A stretch of 64,000 nucleotides of DNA from Mesostigma viride (taxonomy: Eukaryota; Streptophyta; Mesostigmatophyceae; Mesostigmatales; Mesostigmataceae). Positions 1-9,295 of the stretch are shown piece after piece. The DNA lies in the NCBI GenBank assembly GCA_009746045.1, contig RPFO01000041.1, positions 881,245 through 945,244 on the forward strand, read 5' to 3'. Both the position numbers and the translations under genes were made by a program. The first letter of the stretch is position 1, and every line of letters starts with the position of its first letter. The notes under the pieces were generated by a model that saw nothing but the letters and a program-made list of their open reading frames with translations, was not told where the DNA came from and searched no databases.

Positions 1-520
1 CTCATTACCTTACCACGTGTGTGGCTCCTGCCCTTGCCACCCTTGTTCAATGTGAGTCCCTCGCGTCCCACGCATACCCTAACTCAGTAGCAGAATTGTT
101 TAGGAGATTGGAAAATCATGTAGTGCCTCCAGACGCTGATTGGCAAGAGCGCCTTAACAGTTTTCTGCCTATCGTTTTCGTGACCTTCTTCTGGCTGCTG
201 TTCGTACCCATCTCCTCCGTGTTGCTGATTTTATGTATGCTCCTGCTCCTGTCCGTACTAGGGTCCATACCCTTGTCCTCACCCCTGAAGAAGAAGAGGC
301 ATATGTAGAAGAATTAGATATTTGTGTTACAGATATATCTGCATTGGATGTGTCTCACATCACGTGTTATCACTGTCATGAGGTGGGCCATCTTGAGAGG
401 GAGTACCCCAAGTTTCTTTCTGGGGCCACCCTTCATCCCAATGCCCGCCCTCCGCGTACTCCTCAGCGGGTCTCTCCCCTTCGCCCACCCTCTGGTCGTC
501 CCTCTTCTGCTCCTTAACCC
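1..520 (+). pseudogene. Gypsy E gag remnant with mutated zinc knuckle
   Basis: Capsid fragment: the stretch with motif VVPPDADWQERL (about 120-160) matches the corresponding part of the element H gag (VPPDAEIHERL), where it lies just before the conserved capsid core. The reading frame changes near 165-235. A nucleocapsid follows with CYHCHEVGHLEREY at about 365-406, a CX2CX4HX4C knuckle whose last cysteine is tyrosine. Known role of the family: gag packages element RNA into particles. The frame change and lost zinc ligand indicate a dead copy. Confidence 0.7.
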
Positions 521-748
521 TCTCTAAGGTTAAATGCTGTACAGACAGGCTCCTTAGTGAATCCCCATTCTGATCAGGATGCCGTCCCCTCTCAATACCC
601 TCGTGATTCTCCAGCAATGGCTTTCTCACCGGGGTTTCCTACAGGGTTCGTTCCCTTGGATGATGTGGGGGGGGAGGGAAACAGTAGACCTGTCAGCAGG
701 AGGTAGCCTGGTAAGGTCCTTAGCTAGTACCCCAAGCTCATAAAATTT

Positions 749-2225
749 TTGTTTACCTGTTTTGTCACTACTGTGGATGCTGCATCCTCTGCACCCCTAC
801 GTGTTCGTCCTTTGATGTGTCTAAATGGTGGCCTTACCGCTCCTACTACCGTGGTAGACCCTTTTCTGCATCCTCATAGTATCCTCAATGTTTCTGTCCT
901 CGTAGATAGTGGGGCTGCCAGCTCCTTTGTGAGCGAGGCCCTTGTTAGGAGACTAGGATTACATAGTAGCTATCCCTCATTCCTCTCAGGTGACTGTGCA
1001 CTATATATTAAAAATATAATTACTTACAACAGAGTGAAATCACTCAAACCAAAGCAAACGCCCAGCTATAAACCTATATACAGAGCCATGTCAAAGCTCT
1101 ATACTACGATAAGACCAATGGAAACGCCTAACGGGAGGAACCTAATAGCCCTGCTGCACCGCAAAATCAGCCCGCGTACGGCGGAGCATGATGTCAGCCA
1201 TGGCCCGAGTCAGCGCCACCGACAAGCGCTGACGCCAATATGACGTCCAGGTCCGCGCCGACCATGGGGCCCGCTGGCCCTCCAGGTCTAGCCGGTCCTC
1301 CCGGAGCCGGCAACACTCCTTGAAGAAGGCGGAGGTCAGGGGCCCCATGGCCCCAAACTCCTCCAGGACAAAGGGCACCACACGATGGTGCCCGACGTCG
1401 CCGTAGGCCAGGAGCTTGGCCCGCTCCGCCCGGTCCGCCGTGTAACCTGCCGTGAGGGAGGCCCCAGCCACGTGGCTAAGAGCCAAGGGCCGCGCCACCG
1501 AAACGTCAATAAGCAGATGCCGGCCACCCCCCTCAAAGTCCAGCACCACGATGTCAGGCCGGTGGTTGGGGGAATAGAAGGCAGCGCCATCCGCATCCTC
1601 GGACCGGATGTTCGCGTGGGGGAAGACCGACCGAATCATGGCGAGCACCACCGTCAGGAGGACAGTGTGCAAATACAAATACCAATTCTGATTCTGTTGG
1701 CCCCCCATGCAGGCAAGGTAGTGAGTCCCCGTGGGATCCAGCGGCTGCCCACAGCTACCACAAGGCCGCCCGGCCGGAACAAGAGGCTGCGGGGCAAATA
1801 GCTGGTGCCGGAGCGCCACCGAGTAGTGGCTGGGAGCCAAGGCGAATGGGGGGGCCATGGGAAGAGCACGAAGGTACGCCGAGCCCACACTCCGCAAGGA
1901 AAGCGAGAACAGCCACGCACGTCCCTGGGCGTTGAGGTCCGCGAAAAGAGCAATCCAATCAGCCGTGTGCAGAATACCCGCGTAGGTTTTCTGGTGTTTA
2001 TCGATGACGCGAGCAGGGAATATATATGCTGATGGTCGCACTTGTCACTCTCATGGGACTGTATCCTTACCACTCCTCATTCAGGGTCGCCATATTAAAT
2101 TAGTGGCGACCATAGGCCCTATAACGATTGTTGATATTTTGTTGGGCTTAGATTGGCATCAAGGCCATAAAATCACTATTAATTATGACACTATTATGGT
2201 CCTAGGTTCGATTCCTTGCTGGTAG
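749..2225 (+). pseudogene. Gypsy E retropepsin, split by a LINE fragment
   Basis: Aspartic protease of the gypsy polyprotein. The catalytic loop LVDSGAASSFVSEALV is encoded at about 901-945, with D-S-G in place of the usual D-T-G. The C-terminal half resumes at about 2025, ending in ILLGLDWHQG (about 2140-2167), the typical end of a gypsy retropepsin fold. The two halves are separated by about 1 kb of inserted, oppositely oriented LINE sequence. Both halves align with the protease of element H. Non-functional as it stands because of the insertion. Confidence 0.75.
1142..2041 (-). pseudogene. LINE C-terminal fragment: zinc finger and restriction-like endonuclease
   Basis: About 300 codons open on the minus strand. 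It contains a CX2CX9HX3C finger (CGSCGQPLDPTGTHYLAC) followed by a PD-(D/E)XK-like segment with RPDIVVLDF and HLLIDVSVARP, then an A-rich helical stretch and FVLEEFGAMGPL. This is the C-terminal arrangement of non-LTR retrotransposon proteins carrying a restriction-like endonuclease that nicks target DNA. No reverse transcriptase is present upstream, so this looks like a 5'-truncated insertion, normal for LINEs. The likely limits are near 1005 and 2022, where ATATAT occurs on both sides as a possible target duplication. The exact family is not identified. Confidence 0.65.
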
Positions 2226-2685
2226 CTTCTAGGCTTTCTTACTTTACGTGTACCGCGGAATCTTAGATTTGGGCAGCTAGCGTTTTCACATTTGTTGCCT
2301 TCTGACGAGAACATGACACCATGGTTATAGTAAGCCTCGGGCCGGAGGCTAGTTGTTACCTGGTTCCCTGATAGCACCTATTAGCCCTGTTGCCAGAACG
2401 ACACTGTAAGGTAGAGAATTTATCCTTAGTAGATGTAACCCCCATTGAGTTACCCGGTGATCCTCCTGTATGACCTGTGGCTGGTCATTAATGACCAACA
2501 ATGACAATAGATGTTTTATTGCGTATGTTCCTCCGTGTCTTACCAATGAAGTCCGTTACATGTCTATTATAGATTCCTCTCGGGTCTTTGAAGAAAAGAC
2601 TCCCTCATACCCTCCTCCTCGTGTGGTTTTCTCCGATGTATCGTATGGGCCCCTCCGAATTATAAGAGTTATAACAAATATTTAA
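2226..2685 (+). other. Decayed gypsy E spacer between protease and RT
   Basis: No usable ORF. The sequence should correspond to the protease-RT linker of E. A perfect tRNA-like B box (GGTTCGATTCC) lies at 2205-2215 just at the end of the protease, which could mark a small tRNA-derived insertion, but no A box is evident nearby. Confidence 0.4.
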
Positions 2686-3121
2686 ATGTCATTATTAGAA
2701 GCAGATTTCAGGGATCCTAGTAATTCCCCATATTCTATCAGTGTTTTGCTAGTCCCTGTGCCCAATGGCAAATTTAGCCTAGTTACAAACTATTGTAAAG
2801 TTGATTATGATGATAGCCGTGCAAAATACTACGCAGACATCACTTCCTCATGGTCTAGTATTTTCCTTTCTTGGGCTGATGCACGTACTGTGATTAATCA
2901 CCCCTCCGTTTACGTGATTAGGTATAAGAAGGTTCACCTCTTTGAAGAAGCACAGCATCTGTCTTTGGTATCAAAGAGGCCTTCATCAGCAGTTCATGTG
3001 TTTGGTATTATTACTCAAACCGACATATATGAATACACCCTCGTCGTGCAGGTCCTCCTACAATTCGTACAGAAATTGTTCCTTCTCCATTTCATATCCC
3101 TGACAGATTTCTTGCTCCTTT
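2686..3121 (+). pseudogene. Gypsy E reverse transcriptase, N-terminal fragment
   Basis: Encodes SPYSISVLLVPVPNGKF followed by LVTNYCKV, matching the first conserved block of gypsy reverse transcriptases (SPYASPVLLVPKPDG then R.CVDYR). Downstream blocks, including the YXDD catalytic motif, are not recognisable, so the domain is badly decayed. The element D insertion interrupts it at 3121. Known function of the family is copying element RNA into DNA; this copy cannot. Confidence 0.65.
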
Positions 3122-3409
3122 AGTTAAAGCGCAATGTGTAGGGATAGATAGATTCCAATGCGCGCGGATAGATTCATCATGAGAATGGTTGGAATGGAGC
3201 TTGGTTTAAAAATATAGGCTTACAGCACTCGTGCACGTGAGTGCTTAGACACGAGTTTGCCAAGTCAAGGCAACACACGCGAGGCGGGCTCGCAAGAGAT
3301 CTAACCAGTTGGCACTGGCCTATTCTTTATATACTTGTGCACTGTGCTTTGCTAGGCCTGAGCAGCCTCGTAGGCCTGCTCGGTATTAACACCCCCGGTA
3401 CAGTATTAA

Positions 3410-5695
3410 GGGGAGGGGACACCCCTAAAGGGCACTTTTCTGGAAACCATACCTATGCATGTGCTAAAAATCCAATGATGATTGGGGACCATAAATATGA
3501 TTTTTAAAAAAAATTCCAGCCACTTGGGGGTGGTACTAGCCCCCACCATACACCGGTTACGCACTAAAAATAGAAAAAGACGCTATTTTAGTCACATTTT
3601 TCCTAGGACAATGGGCAAACATATTGGGACCAAATCATATATTCCCGCATAGTTCCCCCACTTTTGAGAAAGCCTGCCTAATTTTGAGCACAAAATAATG
3701 ATGTTTAGACACATTGATGGATTTTCCCGCAAAAAGGGTCCTTTTTTAAACAAAAAAAAATAAAACAAATCATAAACACATGCAATAGTGCCAAATCATA
3801 TATTCCCAAATACTAGAGAGGGGGGGACATGCAGCCCCAAATTTTCAGGTCATTCTGACAAGCGCAGCCCTATTTGATGGATATTCCTAGATTGCCACCT
3901 GTGACGAAGCTAAGGGAGGTTTTAGCTAGTATTTAACCACACTAACACCCCTTTATACATCTAAGCCTCATGACAACTGGCCAAACCACATACTTCCATT
4001 CTCTGCACATATGGTACCTCCTATGTTCAAGGTTTGACGCCATTCTGACAAGAACTGCCCAAGTTACAACCATTCCAAGACGGCCACCCATGTAGACGCT
4101 ACAAGGAAATTAGAGTAACCATTCAGCCACACTAGCACCTCCTTCTTCATCAAAGACATCTGCAAACTGACCAAAGCACACATAATCAACTCTTGCACGC
4201 TGACGGCAACGCATGCTCAATGCGGGGGGTCATTGCGACAAGAACTGCTCAAGTTGATGGGTTTCCTATATGACCACATGACAAGGCGCTAAGGACCACT
4301 CAGTAAGTTAGTAACCCCACAGTGCCACTTCATATGCCATCCAACATGCACCAAAACCATGCTGAGTATGTTTACAATGTACAAAGGGGTGGCCACGCAC
4401 CTCATATGTCTTCATCATCCCTCCAGCATGGCCAGCCTTGTAAATATGTTCTAGCCTTGACGATGGTAGCCCTAACATGCCTAAGCAGTATTTCCTATGT
4501 TTCTCCCAGGTTAGAGTGTAAGGTTGATGCCAACCAAGCTAATCAACACAACAACACCTCCTAAACTGTCCTCCCCGGCATGGATGACAAACTGGGACTA
4601 TGGAGGGCAAGGAACCAAGTAGGAACATGGTATATATAGCTTGCATGCAGTCATGCATGTCAACCATGGTTGGCTCAGCACATTGTAGTCTTGTCACATC
4701 ATCATAACAAAGGAAAGCTCAAACAACCATTGGTGCCAGCTATCTACATGCAGTCACACAAATGCAATATCTCCAACATCATCATCACTATAACACTTCC
4801 ATCCCTGCACGATAAAATGCAAAGAAACCATTGGCGGCCCTTCACCGCATGAGCGCTGTGATGCCGCTGCGGCCTGCGAAGAGAGGGTGCGTCACTCTCA
4901 AACAACAAGAAGCGTCCATACGCACAACATCCTTGCCAGAACACGTTTTATGAAATGCCTTATACCTTCCCGAAGAGCTACAGGCTGCGACTGAAGCGGC
5001 CTTGATCACGACATCAACGAAAACAATCTAAAGCTGCCAGGTATTCGACAACACAACGGCAAGCGACGGCGAGCTAGCTGGCGGAAACTGCCCAAAAAGA
5101 ACGCAAAAAACCTCGAACGATGAGCTCATAGAAGAAAGCACCGATAGCAGATAACATTCGCGACAAAGCTGTACCTTGCCCTCGTAAATCCCTCACCCAG
5201 GCGCGCAACAACAGCCGTTCTTCCATGGACAGGTCAGACACGCACTGCGCAGGTCTGAACAATTACTTACCGATAATGGCCGAAAATCTGGAAAAAAGCA
5301 CCAGCGCGGTTTAGAATTCGATGCAACCGATATTAATGCCTGCTTCACGGTCAGAACAGCCCCCCAAACCGCTATTTTACAGCCGCTATCATGAATTCTA
5401 TTTCATTCCGCGCGACCAAAAAATTCAGATTACCCCCCATGCCGATGGCATAAAAAAACAACAGCGATATTGTAAACCAGCTGATTTCCGCCACAAACTA
5501 ACATCATAAACTCATCTCCTTTTAGATTCGAGTAAAATTTTTGCATTTCGCCTGCCCTAGTGTGGTAGTTTCGCCTGAACGCAGTCGCCATGGCCACTTC
5601 CGCAAGGGGTGCGCGCACCGTGCACGTGAAATTTGTGACCTTCGGTTCCGGCGCGAATTTTTTGGCGCCAAAAAATTCGGGGGTGTCCCGTCCCC
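3410..5695. mobile_element. TTAA-flanked non-autonomous DNA transposon (TTAA-1)
   Basis: 2286-bp insertion flanked by TTAA at 3406-3409 and 5696-5699; the empty site in the sister LTR near 40602 has a single TTAA. Ends are 16-bp inverted repeats, GGGGAGGGGACACCCC on the left against the complement of 5680-5695 with one mismatch. TTAA duplication is typical of piggyBac and of Sola3-type elements. No transposase ORF is present, so it would need one in trans. The G-rich ends are not the usual CCC start of piggyBac, so the superfamily stays open. Confidence 0.85.
3661..4420. repeat. Degenerate 190-bp tandem repeat inside TTAA-1
   Basis: The phrase CATTCTGACAAG starts at 3851 and 4041 and its variant CATTGCGACAAG at 4231, spacing 190 bp each time; a weaker version starts at 3661. 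A second conserved phrase, CCAAATCATATATTCCC and variants, keeps the same period upstream. Units are strongly diverged. No coding potential is seen. Confidence 0.7.
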
Positions 5696-6143
5696 TTAAC
5701 AACCTGTACAGCGTCCAGATCCTATACAGTAGGTCTGCCATACAGGCACAGTGACCACAGAGTACAGTCCACAGTGACTATTGCGTCTGCACCCAATAGT
5801 CCAGGACTAAGCCTGCGGTACCAACAGACCACAGGTTAAGGTTCCTATTTCCTGCGTACGACGTATTAATCTGGACAATACCGGCGTAGGTTCAGCACCT
5901 AATTCCTGTCAGCCCAGGAATTACTGTCGACCCCATATGCCGTCGGCACATATTCACGCACGACTTAGAAGAACAGCCCGCGCGCGCTCGCGCGCGACCG
6001 GGAAGTCGGAACACCATAACTTTCTTGATACTTGTCGGAATGAACTCATTCCGGTGCCGCTGGAATCGTAGAGATATGCCAAATCAGGAACACGCCCATG
6101 CGATTGGCGTTAACTCCAATCCTTTCTTTTCTTGAGCTGTAGC

Positions 6144-6495
6144 AGTTGAGTAACTCTAGAGCCCTAGGATCTGGCTCTAAGTTCCCCATGTCCTGTCCGT
6201 CCGCACGCCTTCCGCGCTAGCGTCCGCTAAGCCGCCGGCTATAATCCGGCGGTCCGATGCGGTCGACCGGTCTAAGGGCGGCGCCTAGGGCCGGCGCCAC
6301 CTAGGCCCCAGTCCGGGGCCTTATCCGGGTCGGTACGGACAGCTAGCTTGTCCCACGGTTACGGCTAACCGGATAGGGTTTGCTGGCTAAGACATAAACC
6401 AGTGGTGGGCCAGCTCCGACAGCAGTTCTCTGTGTTCACCTTATCCCAAGCTCAACGTGACCGACCGCCATAGCTGAGCCGGTCGGGCTTTAACT
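6144..6495 (+). repeat. Element A 5' LTR
   Basis: 352 bp, GC-rich in the middle with several short palindromes (for example GCCGCCGGCTATAATCCGGCGG-like inverted segments near 6229-6255). It matches 11958-12302 except for a 5-bp and a 2-bp insertion. It begins AGTTGAG and ends AACT. Confidence 0.92.
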
Positions 6496-6507
6496 TGTAT
6501 TCATAAA
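6496..6507 (+). promoter_or_regulatory. Element A primer-binding position, self-complementary
   Basis: The first 12 bases after the 5' LTR are TGTATTCATAAA. They do not start with TGG as tRNA-primed sites do. They are the exact reverse complement of 11607-11618, in the loop of a hairpin just 3' of the pol stop codon. Inference: minus-strand priming from the element's own RNA, or a 5'-3' contact in the genomic RNA. Confidence 0.7.
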
Positions 6508-6514
6508 AATCCCG

Positions 6515-7190
6515 ATGGCTTCCGGTACACGGAGCCGCACGGGCGAACACACAGATACGCCAAGTGGCGAGGCCGCAGGGTCCGTCCTGCCACGCTTTAG
6601 TGCGGACGAGGCCACGAGGTTGATGCAAACCCTCGTGGCGCAACCTGAACTGGCCAAGCAGTTCAAGCATCTGATGCTTGCTGCTGACGATGCACTGAAT
6701 CGCGGCCCTCTCAAGCAAACGGAGGTGCCCGCGATCTACCTGCCGACTATACGGCGGACGACGCAGCAGATTTTCTAGCTGCTCTCAAGCGTCTGCGCGA
6801 TGGACGCGCAGACAAAGATTCGGAGCTGATTGGCAAGTTCCGTGCAGTATTCTGCAGTACAACAAAGCACCCAAACATTGCCAATCTAGTTCGCATTGCG
6901 GACGACAACAAACAAACCTGGGAAGTTTTTTACAACGGTCTAGATGCCCACTTGTCGCGGTCTAAGGAAGAGGCCGACGAGCAAGCCTTCAATGACTTCG
7001 AGGGCTATGCAGTTAATAAGGCAAATTTGCCCGGGGCTGCACGTGATTTCCAGGTCTTCGTGCACAAGCACAAGCTGCTAGATACTCTCAAGCCCATTTT
7101 CCTGTGCAATCGATTTCTCAAGAAATGCGACCTGTCGTCGGATGTGCATCTGACCATAGCGACGGAACTCAAAAAGAAGAGTGCGTCAGT
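6515..7190 (+). pseudogene. Element A gag, N-terminal part, frame-broken
   Basis: The start codon at 6515 lies 19 bases past the LTR end and opens a charged, Ala-rich protein. The frame moves once near 6725-6730 and again near 7175-7185, at an A-rich stretch, before joining the zinc-finger ORF. The second segment (about 6730-7190) is helical and charged, with EVFYNGLDAHL and DFQVFVHKHKLLDTL, as expected for a capsid. No close family match is recognised. Whether the two shifts are real mutations, programmed events or sequence errors cannot be decided here. Confidence 0.6.
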
Positions 7191-8294
7191 TTCGACGAGG
7201 GCATGCTGTATTTGATCTCATGCTTCAAGAGTGCGCAGTCCAAGCCGGCTGCCTCGGCTGCTCTGCCATCCCTGCGCAAGGTGGATGCCGGCGCGTCTTC
7301 TTCTTCAGGCGCAGAGGCTCCAATTACGCGGTCGGAGCTTACGGCCATCCTGAAAAAGGTCGTCGGCCACGGCAACAACGGGGGCCAGCGAGGGCGCAAG
7401 CGCGGGCATGGTGGCGACGCCAAGCAGGGTGATCATCCCCCGGCCAAGCGGCAGCAGGGGGCGTCTACTGACCGCAAGCAACGCTGTGAGCGCTGCTTCG
7501 GACGTCGCCATGTCCGGGATGACTGCCGAGTTCGCCCGGACCTGGAGCTCGAGGACAACCTTTGCCGCAAGTGCCACGACGTTCTGCGTGGTCACAGCGT
7601 GGAGGCGTGCAAGGCCAAGCGCATCGTCGTCCACGGCACACGCGAGGAGTGGGCAGAGCGACGGGCAGCACGAAAGTCAGGTGAGAGCACGCTCGATACC
7701 CCTTCTTTTGCTCAATGCGTCACGCTGAACCGGGCCGTCGTAGAGCCTGACGTCGTTCCTAAAAGCAACGTGACTGCATCCTCTGTCTCATTCCGTGATG
7801 TGCTCACGCAATCCGTTGATGCTGCTCTGGCTCTGTCGCGCCAGGATCACGTGCTTCCTGAGCACGGGTCTACAATGCGTGACCTAAGCAATGTGGTGTC
7901 TTCTAGGTCGGGTGTGTACAACGCCGAGCGACCAAGCACTACTGCAGCACCCCAGCTAGATACTGGGGCGGTTGGGCCTATGAGGAATGTTGTGACAGTG
8001 CAAGAGAATGCTGGGCGGGCAGATGTTCTCGGTACACACCACCCTAGTGTGGATCTTCACATTGGCAAGGTGCTCACACGGGCGGCCTTTCGTGCAGCCT
8101 CTGAAGCTGCCCAGTTAGCCAATGTCACTACCCCAGTAGTCACCCCACCTGTTGAGAATCCTGACAATGCCACTGCACCTCAGGCTGTCACCCTGAAACT
8201 GTTAGCATACCAGATGCACCGTGCATACGGGCATGAGGCCCAAGCCGAGGTAGAGGGGGCACACATGTTGGGGCACCTTTATACAACGAGCTGA
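7104..8294 (+). CDS. Element A nucleocapsid region and integrase N-terminal zinc motif
   Basis: Reading frame open 7104-8294; the meaningful part starts at about 7180, continuing gag. It encodes a basic tract, then a classical knuckle CERCFGRRHVRDDC (CX2CX4HX4C, about 7486-7527), then a wider finger CRKCHDVLRGHSVEAC (CX2CX6HX4C). After a low-complexity linker it ends with MHRAYGHEA, the two histidines of the integrase HHCC zinc domain; the two cysteines (CPAC) lie in the next frame at about 8312. The join needs a shift near 8265-8275. No protease lies between knuckle and integrase. The DTGA-like string near 7960 lacks retropepsin context. Confidence 0.7.
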   Translation: MQSISQEMRPVVGCASDHSDGTQKEECVSFDEGMLYLISCFKSAQSKPAASAALPSLRKVDAGASSSSGAEAPITRSELTAILKKVVGHGNNGGQRGRKRGHGGDAKQGDHPPAKRQQGASTDRKQRCERCFGRRHVRDDCRVRPDLELEDNLCRKCHDVLRGHSVEACKAKRIVVHGTREEWAERRAARKSGESTLDTPSFAQCVTLNRAVVEPDVVPKSNVTASSVSFRDVLTQSVDAALALSRQDHVLPEHGSTMRDLSNVVSSRSGVYNAERPSTTAAPQLDTGAVGPMRNVVTVQENAGRADVLGTHHPSVDLHIGKVLTRAAFRAASEAAQLANVTTPVVTPPVENPDNATAPQAVTLKLLAYQMHRAYGHEAQAEVEGAHMLGHLYTTS

Positions 8295-8299
8295 AGAAT

Positions 8300-9295
8300 G
8301 TGCGTGCTCAGTGTCCTGCCTGCATCAAGATCAGGAAGAAGTCGCGTAGGCGGCATGCCAAGACTCCACCCTTGGAGCGAGGGTACCTTGTGGGGGATGT
8401 CATGCACATGGAAGGGGGGGACACCTATTTCATAGTCAAGGATAGGTTCAGCAAGGCCACCTACATTGAGCCGCTGCCTCACATGTTTGAGGCTGACCTG
8501 CACAGGGCTATCAAGATCAGCCTGGCTTTCTTTCATCCCGTAGTGGAGCTCATGCTAGACCAGCAGTTCCGCTGTGTGCAAGGTTTGCCGGGGATGGAGG
8601 CCGTGGTCATCGTGGGGCGTGAGGATCACGGCAATATGGGCATGATAGATCGCACTGTAAGCTATGTCAAGACTGTGGCAGCCAAGCGACAGGATAACCC
8701 ACATGGCAAATCCTACGCGGTCAAGACGGCGTGGTGCAAGGAGCTCATGCATGTGTGCAACCATAGGCACGTGCTTGATGTCAAGGGCTTTGGGCTAGTC
8801 ACGCCTCGGGGGCTGTCAGCGGGCACCTACTCACCCGAGGTAGTAGAGGCATACCAACAGCATCTACAGGATACCGCCGCCAAGCTGCGGCTCAAGGATG
8901 CCACGCTGCCTGATTTGTCTAGCGCTTTTGAGGTCGGGCAGTTGGTCATGTTCCACAAGGAGAGCTCGCCCAGCGGCAAACGGGGCACCATGCAGGGGCC
9001 TGGGGCCATCACAAAGTTAGACTGGCCGCTGCGGGTCATAGACATAGAGTGGAATGATCGGGTGTATAGGGTACCATGGGCATCGGTGGCAGGCTATAAG
9101 CAAGGGGATAGCATGGAGAGTGAGCTGGCAGCCAACAGGGCACTGGGGTGGGTAGTGAAGGATAATGCGCCTGTCGTAGCATCTGAGGTGGTACCCCACG
9201 GGTCGCTCCCAGGGGCAGACACAGCTACACCCCCCCCTCCCCTGGGCCCCAATATGACCCCGTGGATGGGTGGGATGAGGATGGGGTGGGTTTGA
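8300..9295 (+). CDS. Element A integrase
   Basis: Copia-type integrase that would insert the element cDNA. It begins around the CPAC cysteines of the zinc domain (the real start lies upstream in another frame). Core: GDVMHMEGG with the first aspartate, LMLDQQFR with the second, then GNMGMIDRTV where B and C have the catalytic glutamate (IER). Here the codon at 8648-8650 is GAT, giving aspartate. The C-terminal part has FEVGQLVMFHKES and a small beta-rich tail like the integrases of B and C. The ORF overlaps the protease-RT ORF by about 34 bases in a different frame. Confidence 0.85.
   Translation: MRAQCPACIKIRKKSRRRHAKTPPLERGYLVGDVMHMEGGDTYFIVKDRFSKATYIEPLPHMFEADLHRAIKISLAFFHPVVELMLDQQFRCVQGLPGMEAVVIVGREDHGNMGMIDRTVSYVKTVAAKRQDNPHGKSYAVKTAWCKELMHVCNHRHVLDVKGFGLVTPRGLSAGTYSPEVVEAYQQHLQDTAAKLRLKDATLPDLSSAFEVGQLVMFHKESSPSGKRGTMQGPGAITKLDWPLRVIDIEWNDRVYRVPWASVAGYKQGDSMESELAANRALGWVVKDNAPVVASEVVPHGSLPGADTATPPPPLGPNMTPWMGGMRMGWV

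Larger units (their letters stand above)
1..3121 (+). mobile_element. Ty3/gypsy chromovirus E, left part (gag-protease-start of RT), decayed
   Basis: Left portion of a degenerate Ty3/gypsy element whose 5' LTR lies outside the window. In order it shows a capsid segment, a zinc-knuckle remnant, a retropepsin and the first part of reverse transcriptase, all on the + strand. It is cut by a LINE fragment in the protease and then at 3121 by element D; the sequence resumes at 41024 after a CCTTT target duplication (3117-3121 and 41019-41023). Family assignment rests on similarity of its capsid and protease to the gag of element H and on the integrase and chromodomain of the related copy G. Confidence 0.8.
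3122..6115 (-). repeat. Element D left (3') LTR, split by a TTAA element
   Basis: 3122-3409 and 5700-6115 together match the uninterrupted LTR at 40315-41018 almost base for base; after removing the insertion plus one TTAA copy both are 704 bp. It begins AGTTAAAGCGC and ends GCGTTAACT. The right LTR acts as a precise empty site for the insertion at 3406-3409. Confidence 0.92.

Noticed and set aside
660-680. Internal polypurine-like tracts GTGGGGGGGGAGG at 667 and 41822 as extra plus-strand priming sites
   Set aside because: They lie in coding parts of E and read as Gly-Gly-Glu; only the tract at 43942 abuts an LTR.
2198-2222. Possible tRNA gene at the B box in element E
   Set aside because: Only the T-arm-like GGTTCGATTCC is present; no acceptor stem or A box can be folded.
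7945-7980. DTGA string in element A upstream of integrase, as a possible protease
   Set aside because: No hydrophobic residues around it and no following LLG strand; the convincing retropepsin is at about 9560-9790.
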